A DNA stretch of 64,000 bases, from positions 186,001 to 250,000 of the forward strand of contig NZ_JAEKJR010000001.1 of assembly GCF_017303155.1 (NCBI RefSeq), given 5' to 3'. Below are positions 38,791 to 47,140 of this stretch, one piece after another (within the stretch, counting starts at the first letter, position 1; each line of letters begins with the position of its first letter). Made by a program: the position numbers and the translations under genes. Origin of the DNA: Microbulbifer salipaludis. Lineage in GTDB: Bacteria; Pseudomonadota; Gammaproteobacteria; Pseudomonadales; Cellvibrionaceae. A model generated the notes under the pieces. It did no database searches and was not told the origin of the DNA. It was given only the letters and a program-made list of their open reading frames with translations.

Positions 38791-39678
38791 ATGATCAGAA
38801 AAATAATCAAGGAGCCGCTACTCCATTTCACCCTGCTCGGTGGGCTGATGTTCGCGCTCTACAGCATTGAATCCGGAGAACCGGCGGCGCCACAAAAAAC
38901 GATTGTCATCTCGGAGCGGGACGTAGAACGCCATATCGCCCTGTTTGAACGCAAGTGGCAACGGCTGCCCACCCGTAGTGAGCTCGCCGCACTGGTGGAC
39001 GGTGATATCCGTGAAGAGATTCTGTACCGGGAGGCTCTTGCCCTTGGGCTCGACCGGGATGACGCCCTGGTAAGGCGACGACTGGCACAGAAGATGGAGT
39101 TCATTTCTGCCGATATCAGCGATATGCGGCAGCCTTCCGATATGGACCTGCAAGAATATCTCGAGCGACATCACATTGAGTTTCAGGCCCCTCCCCGATA
39201 CAGCTTTCAGCAAATCTACCTGGACCCGCAACGGCGGGCCGGAAAACTGGAAACCGATGCCCGCGCCTTGCTGGCGCAACTGCGTGTAGCCGAAGCGCCG
39301 GACTACCGGCAGCTCAGTGACCAGCAGCTCGGCGACCCGATGATGCTGCCCGGGCAAATTGACGATACCGATGCAACAGGTATCGAACGGGAGTTTGGCT
39401 CGGTGTTCAGCGAGGCACTGGACAGCGCACCGCTCAATGAGTGGTTCGGCCCGATTCGATCCGGTTTCGGGTACCATCTGGTCCGGGTTTCGCAGGTGCA
39501 GCCAGCCCGCGCCGCTACCCTGGCCGATGTGCGCGAAGCCGTGACGCAACGGTGGCTGCGGGAACAGCGCGAGCAAACGGAAGCGGCGTTCTACGAGTCA
39601 CTCCGGCAGGAATACGAAGTCATCGTGGCGCAGACGGTGGAAGCCCGGCTGGCAGCCGATGAGGTCGTATCTGAATGA
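38791..39678 (+). CDS. Membrane-anchored PpiC-type peptidyl-prolyl isomerase
   Basis: A 295-residue protein with one N-terminal membrane anchor (about residues 10-27, LLHFTLLGGLMFALYSI). A SurA-N-like helical segment follows (residues 40-115, SERDVERHIALFERKWQRLP), then a parvulin domain (about residues 133-245, with PPRYSFQQIYLD and WFGPIRSGFGYHLVRV). It probably folds or assembles exported proteins at the periplasmic face. It overlaps the next gene by 4 bases and follows DUF3604 by 9 bases. Its client may be the DUF3604 protein, but that is only an inference from position. Confidence 0.85.
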   Translation: MIRKIIKEPLLHFTLLGGLMFALYSIESGEPAAPQKTIVISERDVERHIALFERKWQRLPTRSELAALVDGDIREEILYREALALGLDRDDALVRRRLAQKMEFISADISDMRQPSDMDLQEYLERHHIEFQAPPRYSFQQIYLDPQRRAGKLETDARALLAQLRVAEAPDYRQLSDQQLGDPMMLPGQIDDTDATGIEREFGSVFSEALDSAPLNEWFGPIRSGFGYHLVRVSQVQPARAATLADVREAVTQRWLREQREQTEAAFYESLRQEYEVIVAQTVEARLAADEVVSE

Positions 39679-40670
39679 GCCGGCTATCCTGGCTCCTGGG
39701 ACTACTGCTGGCTGCGCTCACCTCGCAGCCAACGTTCGCCCACGAGGTAAAACCCGCTTACCTTGAGCTGGCCGAATCCGGCGATGGTCAGTGGCAGGTC
39801 CTGTGGAAAATGCCGATCAAGGGCGGCATCCCTGCGCCCATGGAACCCGCCTTCCCCACAAAATGCCACGAACAGGGGCCTCGCCTTTCCCGCGAGGCCA
39901 CCGGAGCGATCATCCAGCGCTGGCAGCTGCTGTGCGATGGAAATATCGAGGGCGAACGCATCGCCATCGACGGCTTGCAGCATTCGATGACCGACGCGCT
40001 GGTGCGCGTAACCCGGCTGGAACTGCCGGCACAGACAGCCCGTCTCACCCCGAGACAGAATTCGGTGGCCATTAGCCCCGCACCTACCCCCAGCGCAGTC
40101 GCACAGACCTACTTTGTGCTCGGCATAGAGCACATACTGCTCGGTATCGACCACCTGCTATTTGTGTTTGCCCTGCTACTGATCGTCGTCGGCTGGCGCA
40201 ATCTGCTAGCCACCATCACCGCCTTCACGGTCGCCCACAGCATCACCCTGAGCGCCGCCTCCCTGGGAGCGGTACGGCTTCCACAGGCGCCCGTTGAGGC
40301 CGTGATCGCCCTCAGTATTCTGTTTCTGGCGGCAGAAATCGTGCGTGCGCAGTACGGACAAATCGGGCTGAGCTACCGCAAACCGTGGCTGGTTGCCTTC
40401 GTGTTTGGGCTGCTTCACGGGTTCGGCTTTGCCGGTGCCCTGTCGGAAATCGGACTGCCACCCAGTGAAATCCCCCTCGCGCTGCTGTCGTTCAATGTGG
40501 GGGTAGAGGCTGGACAGTTGCTCTTTGTGGCCGGGGTCATGTTGTTGAGCAACGCAGCAATGGGAGCTGCCAGTCAATATCGGCACCTGGCAAAGCTGGC
40601 GGTGAGCTACGGTGTCGGCAGTGTTGCCATGTTCTGGACGATCGAGCGTGTGGCATCTTTTTACACGTGA
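39675..40670 (+). CDS. HupE/UreJ family membrane protein
   Basis: A 331-residue protein with a signal peptide, a periplasmic N-terminal domain (residues 24-150) and a C-terminal HupE/UreJ-like block of about six membrane helices. Motifs are YFVLGIEHILLGIDHLLF, FTVAHSITLSAA, LVAFVFGLLHGFGFAGAL and LLSFNVGVEAGQL. The His/Asp-rich helices resemble metal (Ni/Co) permeases, but the substrate is unknown. It is coupled to the PPIase gene by a 4-base overlap. A terminator follows that seems to have come from a lost cytochrome c gene. Confidence 0.88.
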   Translation: MSRLSWLLGLLLAALTSQPTFAHEVKPAYLELAESGDGQWQVLWKMPIKGGIPAPMEPAFPTKCHEQGPRLSREATGAIIQRWQLLCDGNIEGERIAIDGLQHSMTDALVRVTRLELPAQTARLTPRQNSVAISPAPTPSAVAQTYFVLGIEHILLGIDHLLFVFALLLIVVGWRNLLATITAFTVAHSITLSAASLGAVRLPQAPVEAVIALSILFLAAEIVRAQYGQIGLSYRKPWLVAFVFGLLHGFGFAGALSEIGLPPSEIPLALLSFNVGVEAGQLLFVAGVMLLSNAAMGAASQYRHLAKLAVSYGVGSVAMFWTIERVASFYT

Positions 40671-40678
40671 TCAATACG

Positions 40679-40709
40679 AAAAAAGCCGCTCACTGAGCGG
40701 CTTTTTTGC
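40679..40709. terminator. Bidirectional terminator after hupE
   Basis: AAAAAAGCCGCTC/GAGCGGCTTTTTT. It closely matches the cytochrome c5 terminator at 44239-44269, including the sequence beyond it. Confidence 0.93.
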
Positions 40710-40729
40710 ACCAAGGGGCAAGCAGCCGC

Positions 40730-40753
40730 TTACTTGGCAGCGTCCAGCATGTG
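40730..40753 (-). pseudogene. 3' remnant of a cytochrome c5-like gene
   Basis: On the minus strand this reads HMLDAAK-stop, against DHLVDGSK-stop at the end of the intact cytochrome c at 44290. The following bases GCAAGCAGCCGCTTACTTG line up with GTAAGCAGTTGCTTACTTG there, and the terminator beyond is shared. The rest of the gene is gone: at 40754 the sequence switches to rep. Confidence 0.72.
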
Positions 40754-41087
40754 ATGTCCTACCTGCGCCTGCTGGTCAATCCGGACGATGACAACGCCTT
40801 CCCGCGCATCATCAACACGCCGCGACAACAGCCCGGAATCCGCGCTGCGCGAGATGCTCGACGATATCGACTACGTGGGCATTACCCGCGCACAAAAAAC
40901 CCTGACCATGACGCTGGCCGGCAAACGCAAGATGTTCGGCGAAAACCAGGACACCACCCCCAGCCGTTTTCTGGAAGAGCTGCCAGAGGAAGACTGCATT
41001 TTTGAGGGCTTCGGCAAGGCAGCGCCAGAACAGAACCAGGCCAAGGGCGCCGAGACGCTGGGCTCACTGCTGAGTATGTTTGATTAG
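40754..41087 (+). pseudogene. Degenerate second rep (two internal deletions)
   Basis: Three segments of Rep are joined: MSYLRLLVNPDDDNAF...INTPR, then DNSPESALREMLDDIDY, then VGITRAQ...LSMFD and stop. Relative to the intact rep, 176 bases are missing at the first junction (35895 to 36071, shared GCCGCG), causing a frameshift. Another 345 bases are missing at the second (36124 to 36469, shared TACG), in frame. Everything upstream of MSYLR is absent. In the last 70 codons about 37 differ from intact rep, but only two change the amino acid. It derives from a functional allele of a related species and not from a recent copy. Confidence 0.9.
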
Positions 41088-41107
41088 GGTGAACCCACAA
41101 GCCCGAC

Positions 41108-41132
41108 AAAAAAAAGCGCCGCAAAGCGGCGC
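41108..41132 (-). terminator. Terminator of the TonB receptor gene
   Basis: GCGCCGC-TTT-GCGGCGC on the minus strand followed by eight T, about 75 bases after the receptor stop. Confidence 0.9.
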
Positions 41133-41208
41133 GTAAGCAGAGAGCTCAAATGGCCCCCGCAGAGTTACGGGCGGGGACCTGGTCCTGTGAGCACAAGGGA
41201 GGATGGGT

Positions 41209-44049
41209 TTAGAAGGTCACGGTGACACCGGCGTAGAAGTAACGCCCCAGCAGCGAGTAGTTGGCGGACCCGTATGAGGTATACGGGTGGTCACGCCAGT
41301 TCTCGTCGGTCAGGTTGTTCACCCCGAAGTAGCCTTCGGTACTCTCGGTGAACTGGTAGCCAGTCCACAGGTTGTAATACAGCGAATCCCGGATCACATG
41401 GTTTTCATAGCGCTCGGGGTTGCCGTCCAGGTCAATCGGGCCACCTTCGGTGAATTTGGTGGTCAGGCGCATGGTCAGGTCGGCCACGGAATAGGTGGTG
41501 GCGAAGTCCGCTTTCCATTCCGGGGTGCGGTACTGGCCCACATAGTCGGTGGTGCTCGATTCCCCGGCCACCGTGTTGGTGTAGGAGCTTTCGATCAGGC
41601 GCGTGCCCAACAGGTTGAGGCGCAGGTCACCCGGCAGGCCGAGGGTATCTTCAAGGCTGAAATTGTAATCCAGCTCGAGGTCCACACCACGGCGGCGCGC
41701 AGCGTCGGCGTTGACGTAGGTATCGCGCACGGAATACACATCGCCGTTGTCTTCACGCACGACCTGCGCGCAGAAGTCGTTGTTGATGGTTTCCGAGTCA
41801 ACACACATGGCCAGGTTGGTGCCCGCACCGAAGCGCACGATCATGTCCATCATGTCGATGTCGAAATAGTCCACCGATACATTCAGGCCTTCCACAAACG
41901 TCGGGGTGAAGACCAGACCCGCGGTGAAGGTGGTGGCCTCCTCTTCCTTGAGCTGGTCGTTGCCCTCGGAAATCACGCGCCCCCGACGTCCCTTCAGGTT
42001 GGAATCCCAGCCGTCCTCAATACCCAGTGCCTGACAGTTGGCCTTGCGGCGTCCGTCGTCCGGGCCGCCGTCAATTTCCAGTACATCACAGGGGTCGGTC
42101 AGATCGCTGTAGCCAATGCTGGTGCCGAGGAACATTTCACCCAGCTGCGGCGCGCGCACCGCTTTTGACAGTACCGTGCGGAACCGCACGCTGTCGTTGA
42201 ACGCCCAGTTCAGGCCGGTTTTCCAGCTGGTGAAGTTGGCGGACTCGGTGGAGTATTCGGCACCGCGTACTGCCGCCTCGAACTCGACGCTTTGTGCCAG
42301 CGGCGCCTCGCGCAGCAGCGGCACCAGCAGTTCCGCATAGACTTCATGCACGTTGCGGCTGGCGTTGTCGATGGAGGTCTGCTGTGACGACAGCGCGCCG
42401 GACTGCCACAGCTCCGAGGGCTGGTAGTCGAGGCTTTCATAACGGGTTTCCAGGCCAGTGCTGAACATGACCGAGCCGGCAGGCAAGGCGAACAGGTCAC
42501 CGCTCAGGTTGGCCGCAAAGGTATGCTGCTCAACATCGGTAGTGGTGGTGTGACGGGTCATCACATAATCCAGCACTTCCTGCGAGGCCGGCGCAAACGG
42601 CGAGAAGCTGGCACAACTGTTGGTTTCCTCACAGGGGCCTATCAGCTGGAAGGTGCCGGTGTCGATGCGGTCATAGCGCAGCTTGTTGCCCTGTTCCAGA
42701 TCCGCCGAGGTGGAACCGGTGGCCAGATAGGTGTCCCAGTTCCAGCCATTGTCGAATTCACCGGTGAGGTTCACGGTGGCGGCGACGTATTCCCGGTCAT
42801 TGGTGTGCCAGCGGGGGCCGGCCTCGTCGAAGGTGTAGGGAATCTTCAGCCAGCTGTCACCGTAGTCGGCGAGCACCTGCTGCACGCCATCGGGAATGGC
42901 GATGCCGTTGGCCTCGAGATCGCTGACCTGATGCCAGTCAGCCCAGATGAAATCCGGGTCGATCTCATCGTAAGACTCGGTTTTGGAATAGGTCAGATCG
43001 GCGATGATGCGGGTGCTGTCGCTGATGTCGTAGTGACCGCGGAAATAGGTGTTCAGGCGCTCGTAAGGGCCGCGGGCAAAGTTGTACGCATTGGGGTCGT
43101 AGCCGCTGCCATCGGTGACCATCCAGCCGTTGACGATACTGGTGGCCGGCGTGCGCAGGCTGGCTTCGCTGCCATCCAGCTGGAACCAGTCCACATCACC
43201 CGCCGCCGCATTCCACACCGCAAACGCATTGCCGTCGATGTTGAAATCCGGATAGGTGATGTTGTTGTGGATGATGTAATCCTTGATGCCGTCGTTGGGG
43301 CCGGTGTCGTCCGGGTTGGGCAGGTAACGGGTGCGCCCGGCAGCGGATTTGCGGTCGCGGTAAGCGAGCGGCTTTTCCTTGAAGTAATCCACCGAGGCGG
43401 CGAAGTTGCCGCGGCCGTCGGCAAAGTTTTCCCCAAGCGTCAGGGTGATGGACTGGTTGGCACCGCCACCGGCCTCCGACTCACCCACCTGGCTGCGCAG
43501 GGAAATGCCCTCGTAATCGTCTCTCAGAATAAAGTTCACCACCCCGGCCACGGCATCGGCGCCATACACCGCGGAGGCACCGCCGGTGAGCACTTCCACC
43601 CGCTCCACCAGCTCGCTGGGGATCATGCCAATTTCACTCACCATGGTGTTGTCGTCGGCGGTGACCTGCACAGGGCGGTGACCATTGACCAGGGTCAGGG
43701 TGCGCTTGACGCCCAGGTCGCGCAGGTCGAGCGCGTTCAGGCCCGAGTTGCCGAAGGAGTAGCTGCCACTGGTGGCGTCAAAGCCGGCGCCGAACTGCGG
43801 CATGGTGGACAGCACTTCGTTCAGGTTCAGCTCACCGCTCATCTTGATCGCTTCCTTGCCGATCACCGAGGTGGGCGAAGGTGTGTCAAAGGTGGAGCGC
43901 TGAATACGCGAGCCAGTGACCACCACTTCTTCGAGGGCGGCATCGCCTTCCCACTGGTCGTCCTGAGCATTGTCCTGTGCGTAAAGCAGGGTGCTGTGAC
44001 TGGTGGCCGCGGCGATGGCCAGCGCGAGTAATTTCTTTGAGGCGTGCAT
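41209..44049 (-). CDS. TonB-dependent receptor (large, peptide/sugar type)
   Basis: Outer-membrane active transporter of 946 residues. A signal peptide (MHASKKLLALAIAAATSHSTLLYA) is followed by a TonB-box-like segment (LEEVVVTGSRIQ, about residues 38-50). A plug domain with LNALDLRDLGVKRTLTLVNGHRP and ASAVYGADAVAGVVNFIL spans to about residue 180, and the 22-strand barrel ends in YFYAGVTVTF with terminal Phe. It resembles the large receptors of marine bacteria rather than siderophore receptors; the ligand is unknown. A near-identical 21-bp direct repeat in its leader may bind a specific regulator. AGGGGA serves as ribosome-binding site. Confidence 0.9.
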   Translation of the reverse strand: MHASKKLLALAIAAATSHSTLLYAQDNAQDDQWEGDAALEEVVVTGSRIQRSTFDTPSPTSVIGKEAIKMSGELNLNEVLSTMPQFGAGFDATSGSYSFGNSGLNALDLRDLGVKRTLTLVNGHRPVQVTADDNTMVSEIGMIPSELVERVEVLTGGASAVYGADAVAGVVNFILRDDYEGISLRSQVGESEAGGGANQSITLTLGENFADGRGNFAASVDYFKEKPLAYRDRKSAAGRTRYLPNPDDTGPNDGIKDYIIHNNITYPDFNIDGNAFAVWNAAAGDVDWFQLDGSEASLRTPATSIVNGWMVTDGSGYDPNAYNFARGPYERLNTYFRGHYDISDSTRIIADLTYSKTESYDEIDPDFIWADWHQVSDLEANGIAIPDGVQQVLADYGDSWLKIPYTFDEAGPRWHTNDREYVAATVNLTGEFDNGWNWDTYLATGSTSADLEQGNKLRYDRIDTGTFQLIGPCEETNSCASFSPFAPASQEVLDYVMTRHTTTTDVEQHTFAANLSGDLFALPAGSVMFSTGLETRYESLDYQPSELWQSGALSSQQTSIDNASRNVHEVYAELLVPLLREAPLAQSVEFEAAVRGAEYSTESANFTSWKTGLNWAFNDSVRFRTVLSKAVRAPQLGEMFLGTSIGYSDLTDPCDVLEIDGGPDDGRRKANCQALGIEDGWDSNLKGRRGRVISEGNDQLKEEEATTFTAGLVFTPTFVEGLNVSVDYFDIDMMDMIVRFGAGTNLAMCVDSETINNDFCAQVVREDNGDVYSVRDTYVNADAARRRGVDLELDYNFSLEDTLGLPGDLRLNLLGTRLIESSYTNTVAGESSTTDYVGQYRTPEWKADFATTYSVADLTMRLTTKFTEGGPIDLDGNPERYENHVIRDSLYYNLWTGYQFTESTEGYFGVNNLTDENWRDHPYTSYGSANYSLLGRYFYAGVTVTF

Positions 44050-44077
44050 GGTACGTTTCCCCTAGATAGCGTGTTAA

Positions 44078-44135
44078 ATTTATTCTTGTGCGCAAAAGCA
44101 AAATAAGCCTAACACAATTTATTTTGTGCGCAATA
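44078..44135. promoter_or_regulatory. Direct repeats upstream of the TonB receptor
   Basis: AATTTATTCTTGTGCGCAA (44077-44095) and AATTTATTTTGTGCGCAA (44116-44133) differ by one base insertion. They sit in an AT-rich pocket directly before the receptor ATG. They look like a double operator overlapping the promoter. Confidence 0.6.
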
Positions 44136-44238
44136 GTAGAATTGGCCAGGGAAATTGGCGGACGAGGGGGGGGATTGGGGACGCGATCGGTCAGGCGCGC
44201 GCCATTCGGGCACACCAAACCAGCTTTGTTACAGGCAC

Positions 44239-44269
44239 AAAAAAAGCCGCTCGTTGAGCGGCTTTTTTT
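44239..44269 (-). terminator. Terminator of cytochrome c5
   Basis: AAAAAAAGCCGCTC...GAGCGGCTTTTTTT, 20 bases after the cytochrome c stop. Its near twin is at 40679-40709. Confidence 0.93.
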
Positions 44270-44289
44270 GACGCTAAGTAAGCAGTTGC

Positions 44290-44709
44290 TTACTTGCTGC
44301 CATCTACCAGGTGGTCAACAGCGGCTTTTACCTCGTCGTCCGAGCAGGTCATGCACAGGCCCTTGGCCGGCATGGCGTTAAAGCCCTGGATGGCGTGGGT
44401 GTAGAGGGTATCCATGCCCTGAGCGATACGTGGGCTCCAGGCAGCCACATCACCCAGTTTCGGTGCACCGGCAGCACCTGTGGCGTGACAGGCCGCGCAA
44501 TGTGCGCTGTACACGTCGCTGCCGCTGCGCGCGCCACCGGTGGAGGCACTGGCCGCCGGGGCGGCAGCTGCACAGGCTTCACCTTTCATACAGGTTTTGC
44601 CAGACGGTGCGATACGCTCGGCGATCTGCTCATCCACAGACTGGGCCACCGCGACTGCCGCGCCGGCCACCACGGCCAGCGCCGCTACAAAATTCAGTAC
44701 AACTTTCAT
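44290..44709 (-). CDS. Cytochrome c5 family protein
   Basis: Periplasmic monohaem cytochrome of 139 residues. The start at 44709 has AGGGGGA upstream and gives a signal peptide (MKVVLNFVAALAVVAGAAVAVAQ). A frame open to 44883 would put 58 unrelated residues ahead and is rejected. The haem motif CAACH is at 71-75, axial Met113 is in NAMPAKG, and the c5-specific Cys pair is CMTC (119, 122). An extra Cys pair (Cys40 and Cys46) precedes an Ala/Ser-rich linker. It probably shuttles electrons to oxidases. In Pseudomonas the c5 gene also lies near rep. Confidence 0.92.
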   Translation of the reverse strand: MKVVLNFVAALAVVAGAAVAVAQSVDEQIAERIAPSGKTCMKGEACAAAAPAASASTGGARSGSDVYSAHCAACHATGAAGAPKLGDVAAWSPRIAQGMDTLYTHAIQGFNAMPAKGLCMTCSDDEVKAAVDHLVDGSK

Positions 44710-44994
44710 CAAATCCCCCTGAAGGCCTGTTTTCGCGGCCTGACGTATTCCGGCTGAGGTGCCACATACTTCTACCAGCCGCGCATTATAAGCATAGCGC
44801 CGCATTCTGCGAAGGCCTGCACCGACATCTCTCGCTGCGCGATCCCGCGGCACTGGATAACAAGCCGTGTACCCTGCATACACAGAGCGGCCGGCGTCCC
44901 AAAGACTATCGAGCCCGAGCAGGGCCCCACCGGGTAGCTACACTGACTGGGATTGCTGGAAATACATCGTGAAAGACTAAGGATGGTACTCCCC

Positions 44995-45978
44995 ATGCAC
45001 CGGACACAAGACACTGTGCCTAGCCTCCCCCTCATCCCGCTACTGGCGGTTCTGGTGACCGCGATGGCGCTGCCAGCGCCATCCAGCGCCACCGAAGGTG
45101 GTATCGGCTACTATGTGCCGGGTGCAATGGCCACCCTGATCGACCGCGCACCGGTGCAACAAGGCTGGGTGTTCAAGCCCCAGTACATGCACTACGAGGG
45201 CGATTTTGGCACCGCCTCCGAGACCCCCATAGCCGGTGTAGTGGCACTGGGGCTCAATGTAGAAATTGATGCCGTCGTGCCGGGGCTCACCTACACTTTC
45301 GAAAACAAAGTACTCGGTGCCCACTACACCATTGGCGCCTTAACCTCGTGGGTGGACGTGACCGTTACCGGCACTGTGGAGAGCAATCTCGGCAACTTCA
45401 ACCGTCGCGATTCCGTCTCCGGGCTCGGCGACACCACGTTGATACCGGTTCTGATGGCCTGGCAGGAAGACTGCTGGCAGTACAACTTTGCCCTGCCAGT
45501 ATATGTGCCCACCGGCGGTTACGAGGAGGGGCGGCTGGCCAACGAGGGGCTAAACTACTGGGCCATAGACCCGGTGGTGGGTATCGGCTACAGCAATCTG
45601 GAAGCCGGTTTCAATGCTTCGGTGTTTGCCGGGGTGATGTTCAATGATGAAAATTCGGATACGGATTACCGCAGCGGCCGCACCTTTCACCTGGATGCCA
45701 GTGTGCAGCAGATGATCAAGGCAGGTTCCGGGTTCGTCACCCTCGGGCTCAACGGCTTCTGGGCGCAACAATTCAGCCCGGACCGCAACCCGGGCCCGGG
45801 GATTTTCATCGATGAATTCAAAATGCGCTCATCCGGTATCGGTCCGGTGGTTGGCTATATGCTGCCCATGGGCACCGACAATATCGTGCTGGAGCTTAGC
45901 TGGCTGCCACAGACCGATACCCGCAACACGCCCGACGGGGACTATGTTTGGCTCAAATTTGTCTACCAGTGGCAGTGA
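44995..45978 (+). CDS. SphA/MetA-type outer-membrane protein
   Basis: A 327-residue outer-membrane beta-barrel of the family annotated as phenol meta-pathway MetA-like or SphA-like transporter. The start at 44995 (MHRTQDTVPSLP) has AAGGA upstream and gives a signal peptide ending ATEGG. Mature motifs include GIGYYVPGAMATLID, GLGDTTLIPVLMAWQ and YNFALPVYVPTGGYEEGRL, and the chain ends WLKFVYQWQ with strand-like alternation. The family is linked to uptake of hydrophobic or aromatic compounds, but the substrate here is unknown. It is divergent from cytochrome c5 and convergent with the nucleoside gene. Confidence 0.8.
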   Translation: MHRTQDTVPSLPLIPLLAVLVTAMALPAPSSATEGGIGYYVPGAMATLIDRAPVQQGWVFKPQYMHYEGDFGTASETPIAGVVALGLNVEIDAVVPGLTYTFENKVLGAHYTIGALTSWVDVTVTGTVESNLGNFNRRDSVSGLGDTTLIPVLMAWQEDCWQYNFALPVYVPTGGYEEGRLANEGLNYWAIDPVVGIGYSNLEAGFNASVFAGVMFNDENSDTDYRSGRTFHLDASVQQMIKAGSGFVTLGLNGFWAQQFSPDRNPGPGIFIDEFKMRSSGIGPVVGYMLPMGTDNIVLELSWLPQTDTRNTPDGDYVWLKFVYQWQ

Positions 45979-46003
45979 CGCAACAGCCGTAACCGGCCCG
46001 CAG

Positions 46004-47116
46004 CTATTCGCCCTGCACGGCCTCCACCGCGTAGGGCATCTGGTCGCGATAGGTTTCCCAGCCCTCCACCAGCGTATCCACTACGCGGCTACCCACCCGG
46101 TAGGCGCTCTCCAGTGACAGCTGCAACCCGGCGTAATCCTCACCCTCGCTGAGCAGGCTTTCCGCCGCAGTCATGCCCGGGTGCGGCACGGTAAAATTGC
46201 TCGCCGTACGCAGCACCATCAGGCGGTCGTAGTCTGCCCGGCCCGCGCGGTCGAGATAGAGCAGGGACTGGGCGGTACCGGTGTCTTCCATCGCCGAGGA
46301 AACAAAACGGCCCTGCCCCTCGGTCCAGTAATCCACCCAGCGGTTGGCCCAGCGGTTCAGGTAGTCCCCGTGCCAGAACGTCATGCCGGCCAGGTTGTCT
46401 CCTTTCAATACAAACGGCTTGCGCTGCGCGTTGGGAAAATCGGTGAATGCCTGGCGGTTTTCGGCGATGGTCGCATCGTCGCCGAGCTCGGTATCCTTGG
46501 TCAGCTGATAGGCCCACTCGGTAAGGTCACCGTTGATGCGAAACACTTCGCCCAGGTTCGGCGGACGTTTTTCCGGATAGGGCCCCTTGCTGAACAGCGG
46601 GAAAATGCCCGTCGACCAGTCTTCCGGCAATTCACGGCTGTCGATCTCGTGCATCAGATCGCCGTCCACCAGCCACTCGGCCCAGGCCGCGGAACCAATG
46701 GACGCATCGGCCGGGTCAAACCCGGAGATGCCTGCCACCAGCCAGTAGGCCTTGCTGAGATCGAAGCGCGGATCCAGCCCCAACGCCATCACGGCGGAGG
46801 CGGATTTGTTGGTGCCCATACCAGTCACCATGCCCAGCACCCCGGTCTCGGGATTCAAAAACAAATCGTGATGGGACTGGGGAAAGGCAAATCGCTGGCT
46901 CAGCTGCTGACGCTCTTTCCACAGCTGGAATTCACCGGCGGTGTCCCCCTCGTCCTCGCCGATTTCGAACATATTCACCACCACGACTTTAACCGGGATG
47001 GGCGCGGTTACCGGGCCGGCTGCGTTTTTTCCGCAGCCTGTCACCGTTAGCAGCGCAAGCAGTACAAGTAAGGTGCGGGAAAGATGCGATTGACAGAGAG
47101 CTTTTTTAAACATCAT
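46004..47116 (-). CDS. Purine nucleoside permease (NUP) family lipoprotein
   Basis: A 370-residue protein of the NUP family, whose fold is related to purine nucleoside phosphorylases. The N-terminus has a lipobox (LLTVTGCG, Cys28), so it is membrane-tethered in the periplasm rather than an integral permease. Family blocks include VVVVNMFEIGEDEGDTAGEFQLW, GVLGMVTGMGTNKSASAVMALG, AWAEWLVDGDL and SSAMEDTGTAQSLL. It likely binds or phosphorolyses purine nucleosides outside the cytoplasm. It is the third gene of the operon with the TonB receptor and adenosine deaminase-like protein, starting 24 bases after the latter. Confidence 0.88.
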   Translation of the reverse strand: MMFKKALCQSHLSRTLLVLLALLTVTGCGKNAAGPVTAPIPVKVVVVNMFEIGEDEGDTAGEFQLWKERQQLSQRFAFPQSHHDLFLNPETGVLGMVTGMGTNKSASAVMALGLDPRFDLSKAYWLVAGISGFDPADASIGSAAWAEWLVDGDLMHEIDSRELPEDWSTGIFPLFSKGPYPEKRPPNLGEVFRINGDLTEWAYQLTKDTELGDDATIAENRQAFTDFPNAQRKPFVLKGDNLAGMTFWHGDYLNRWANRWVDYWTEGQGRFVSSAMEDTGTAQSLLYLDRAGRADYDRLMVLRTASNFTVPHPGMTAAESLLSEGEDYAGLQLSLESAYRVGSRVVDTLVEGWETYRDQMPYAVEAVQGE

Positions 47117-47140
47117 TTTTCTCTTGGTTTTTCAAACAAA

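Noticed and set aside
40706..41087. Small functional helicase-related gene
   Set aside because: The first part is frameshifted against the second, no ribosome-binding site is present, and no helicase motif except VI survives. It is a remnant.
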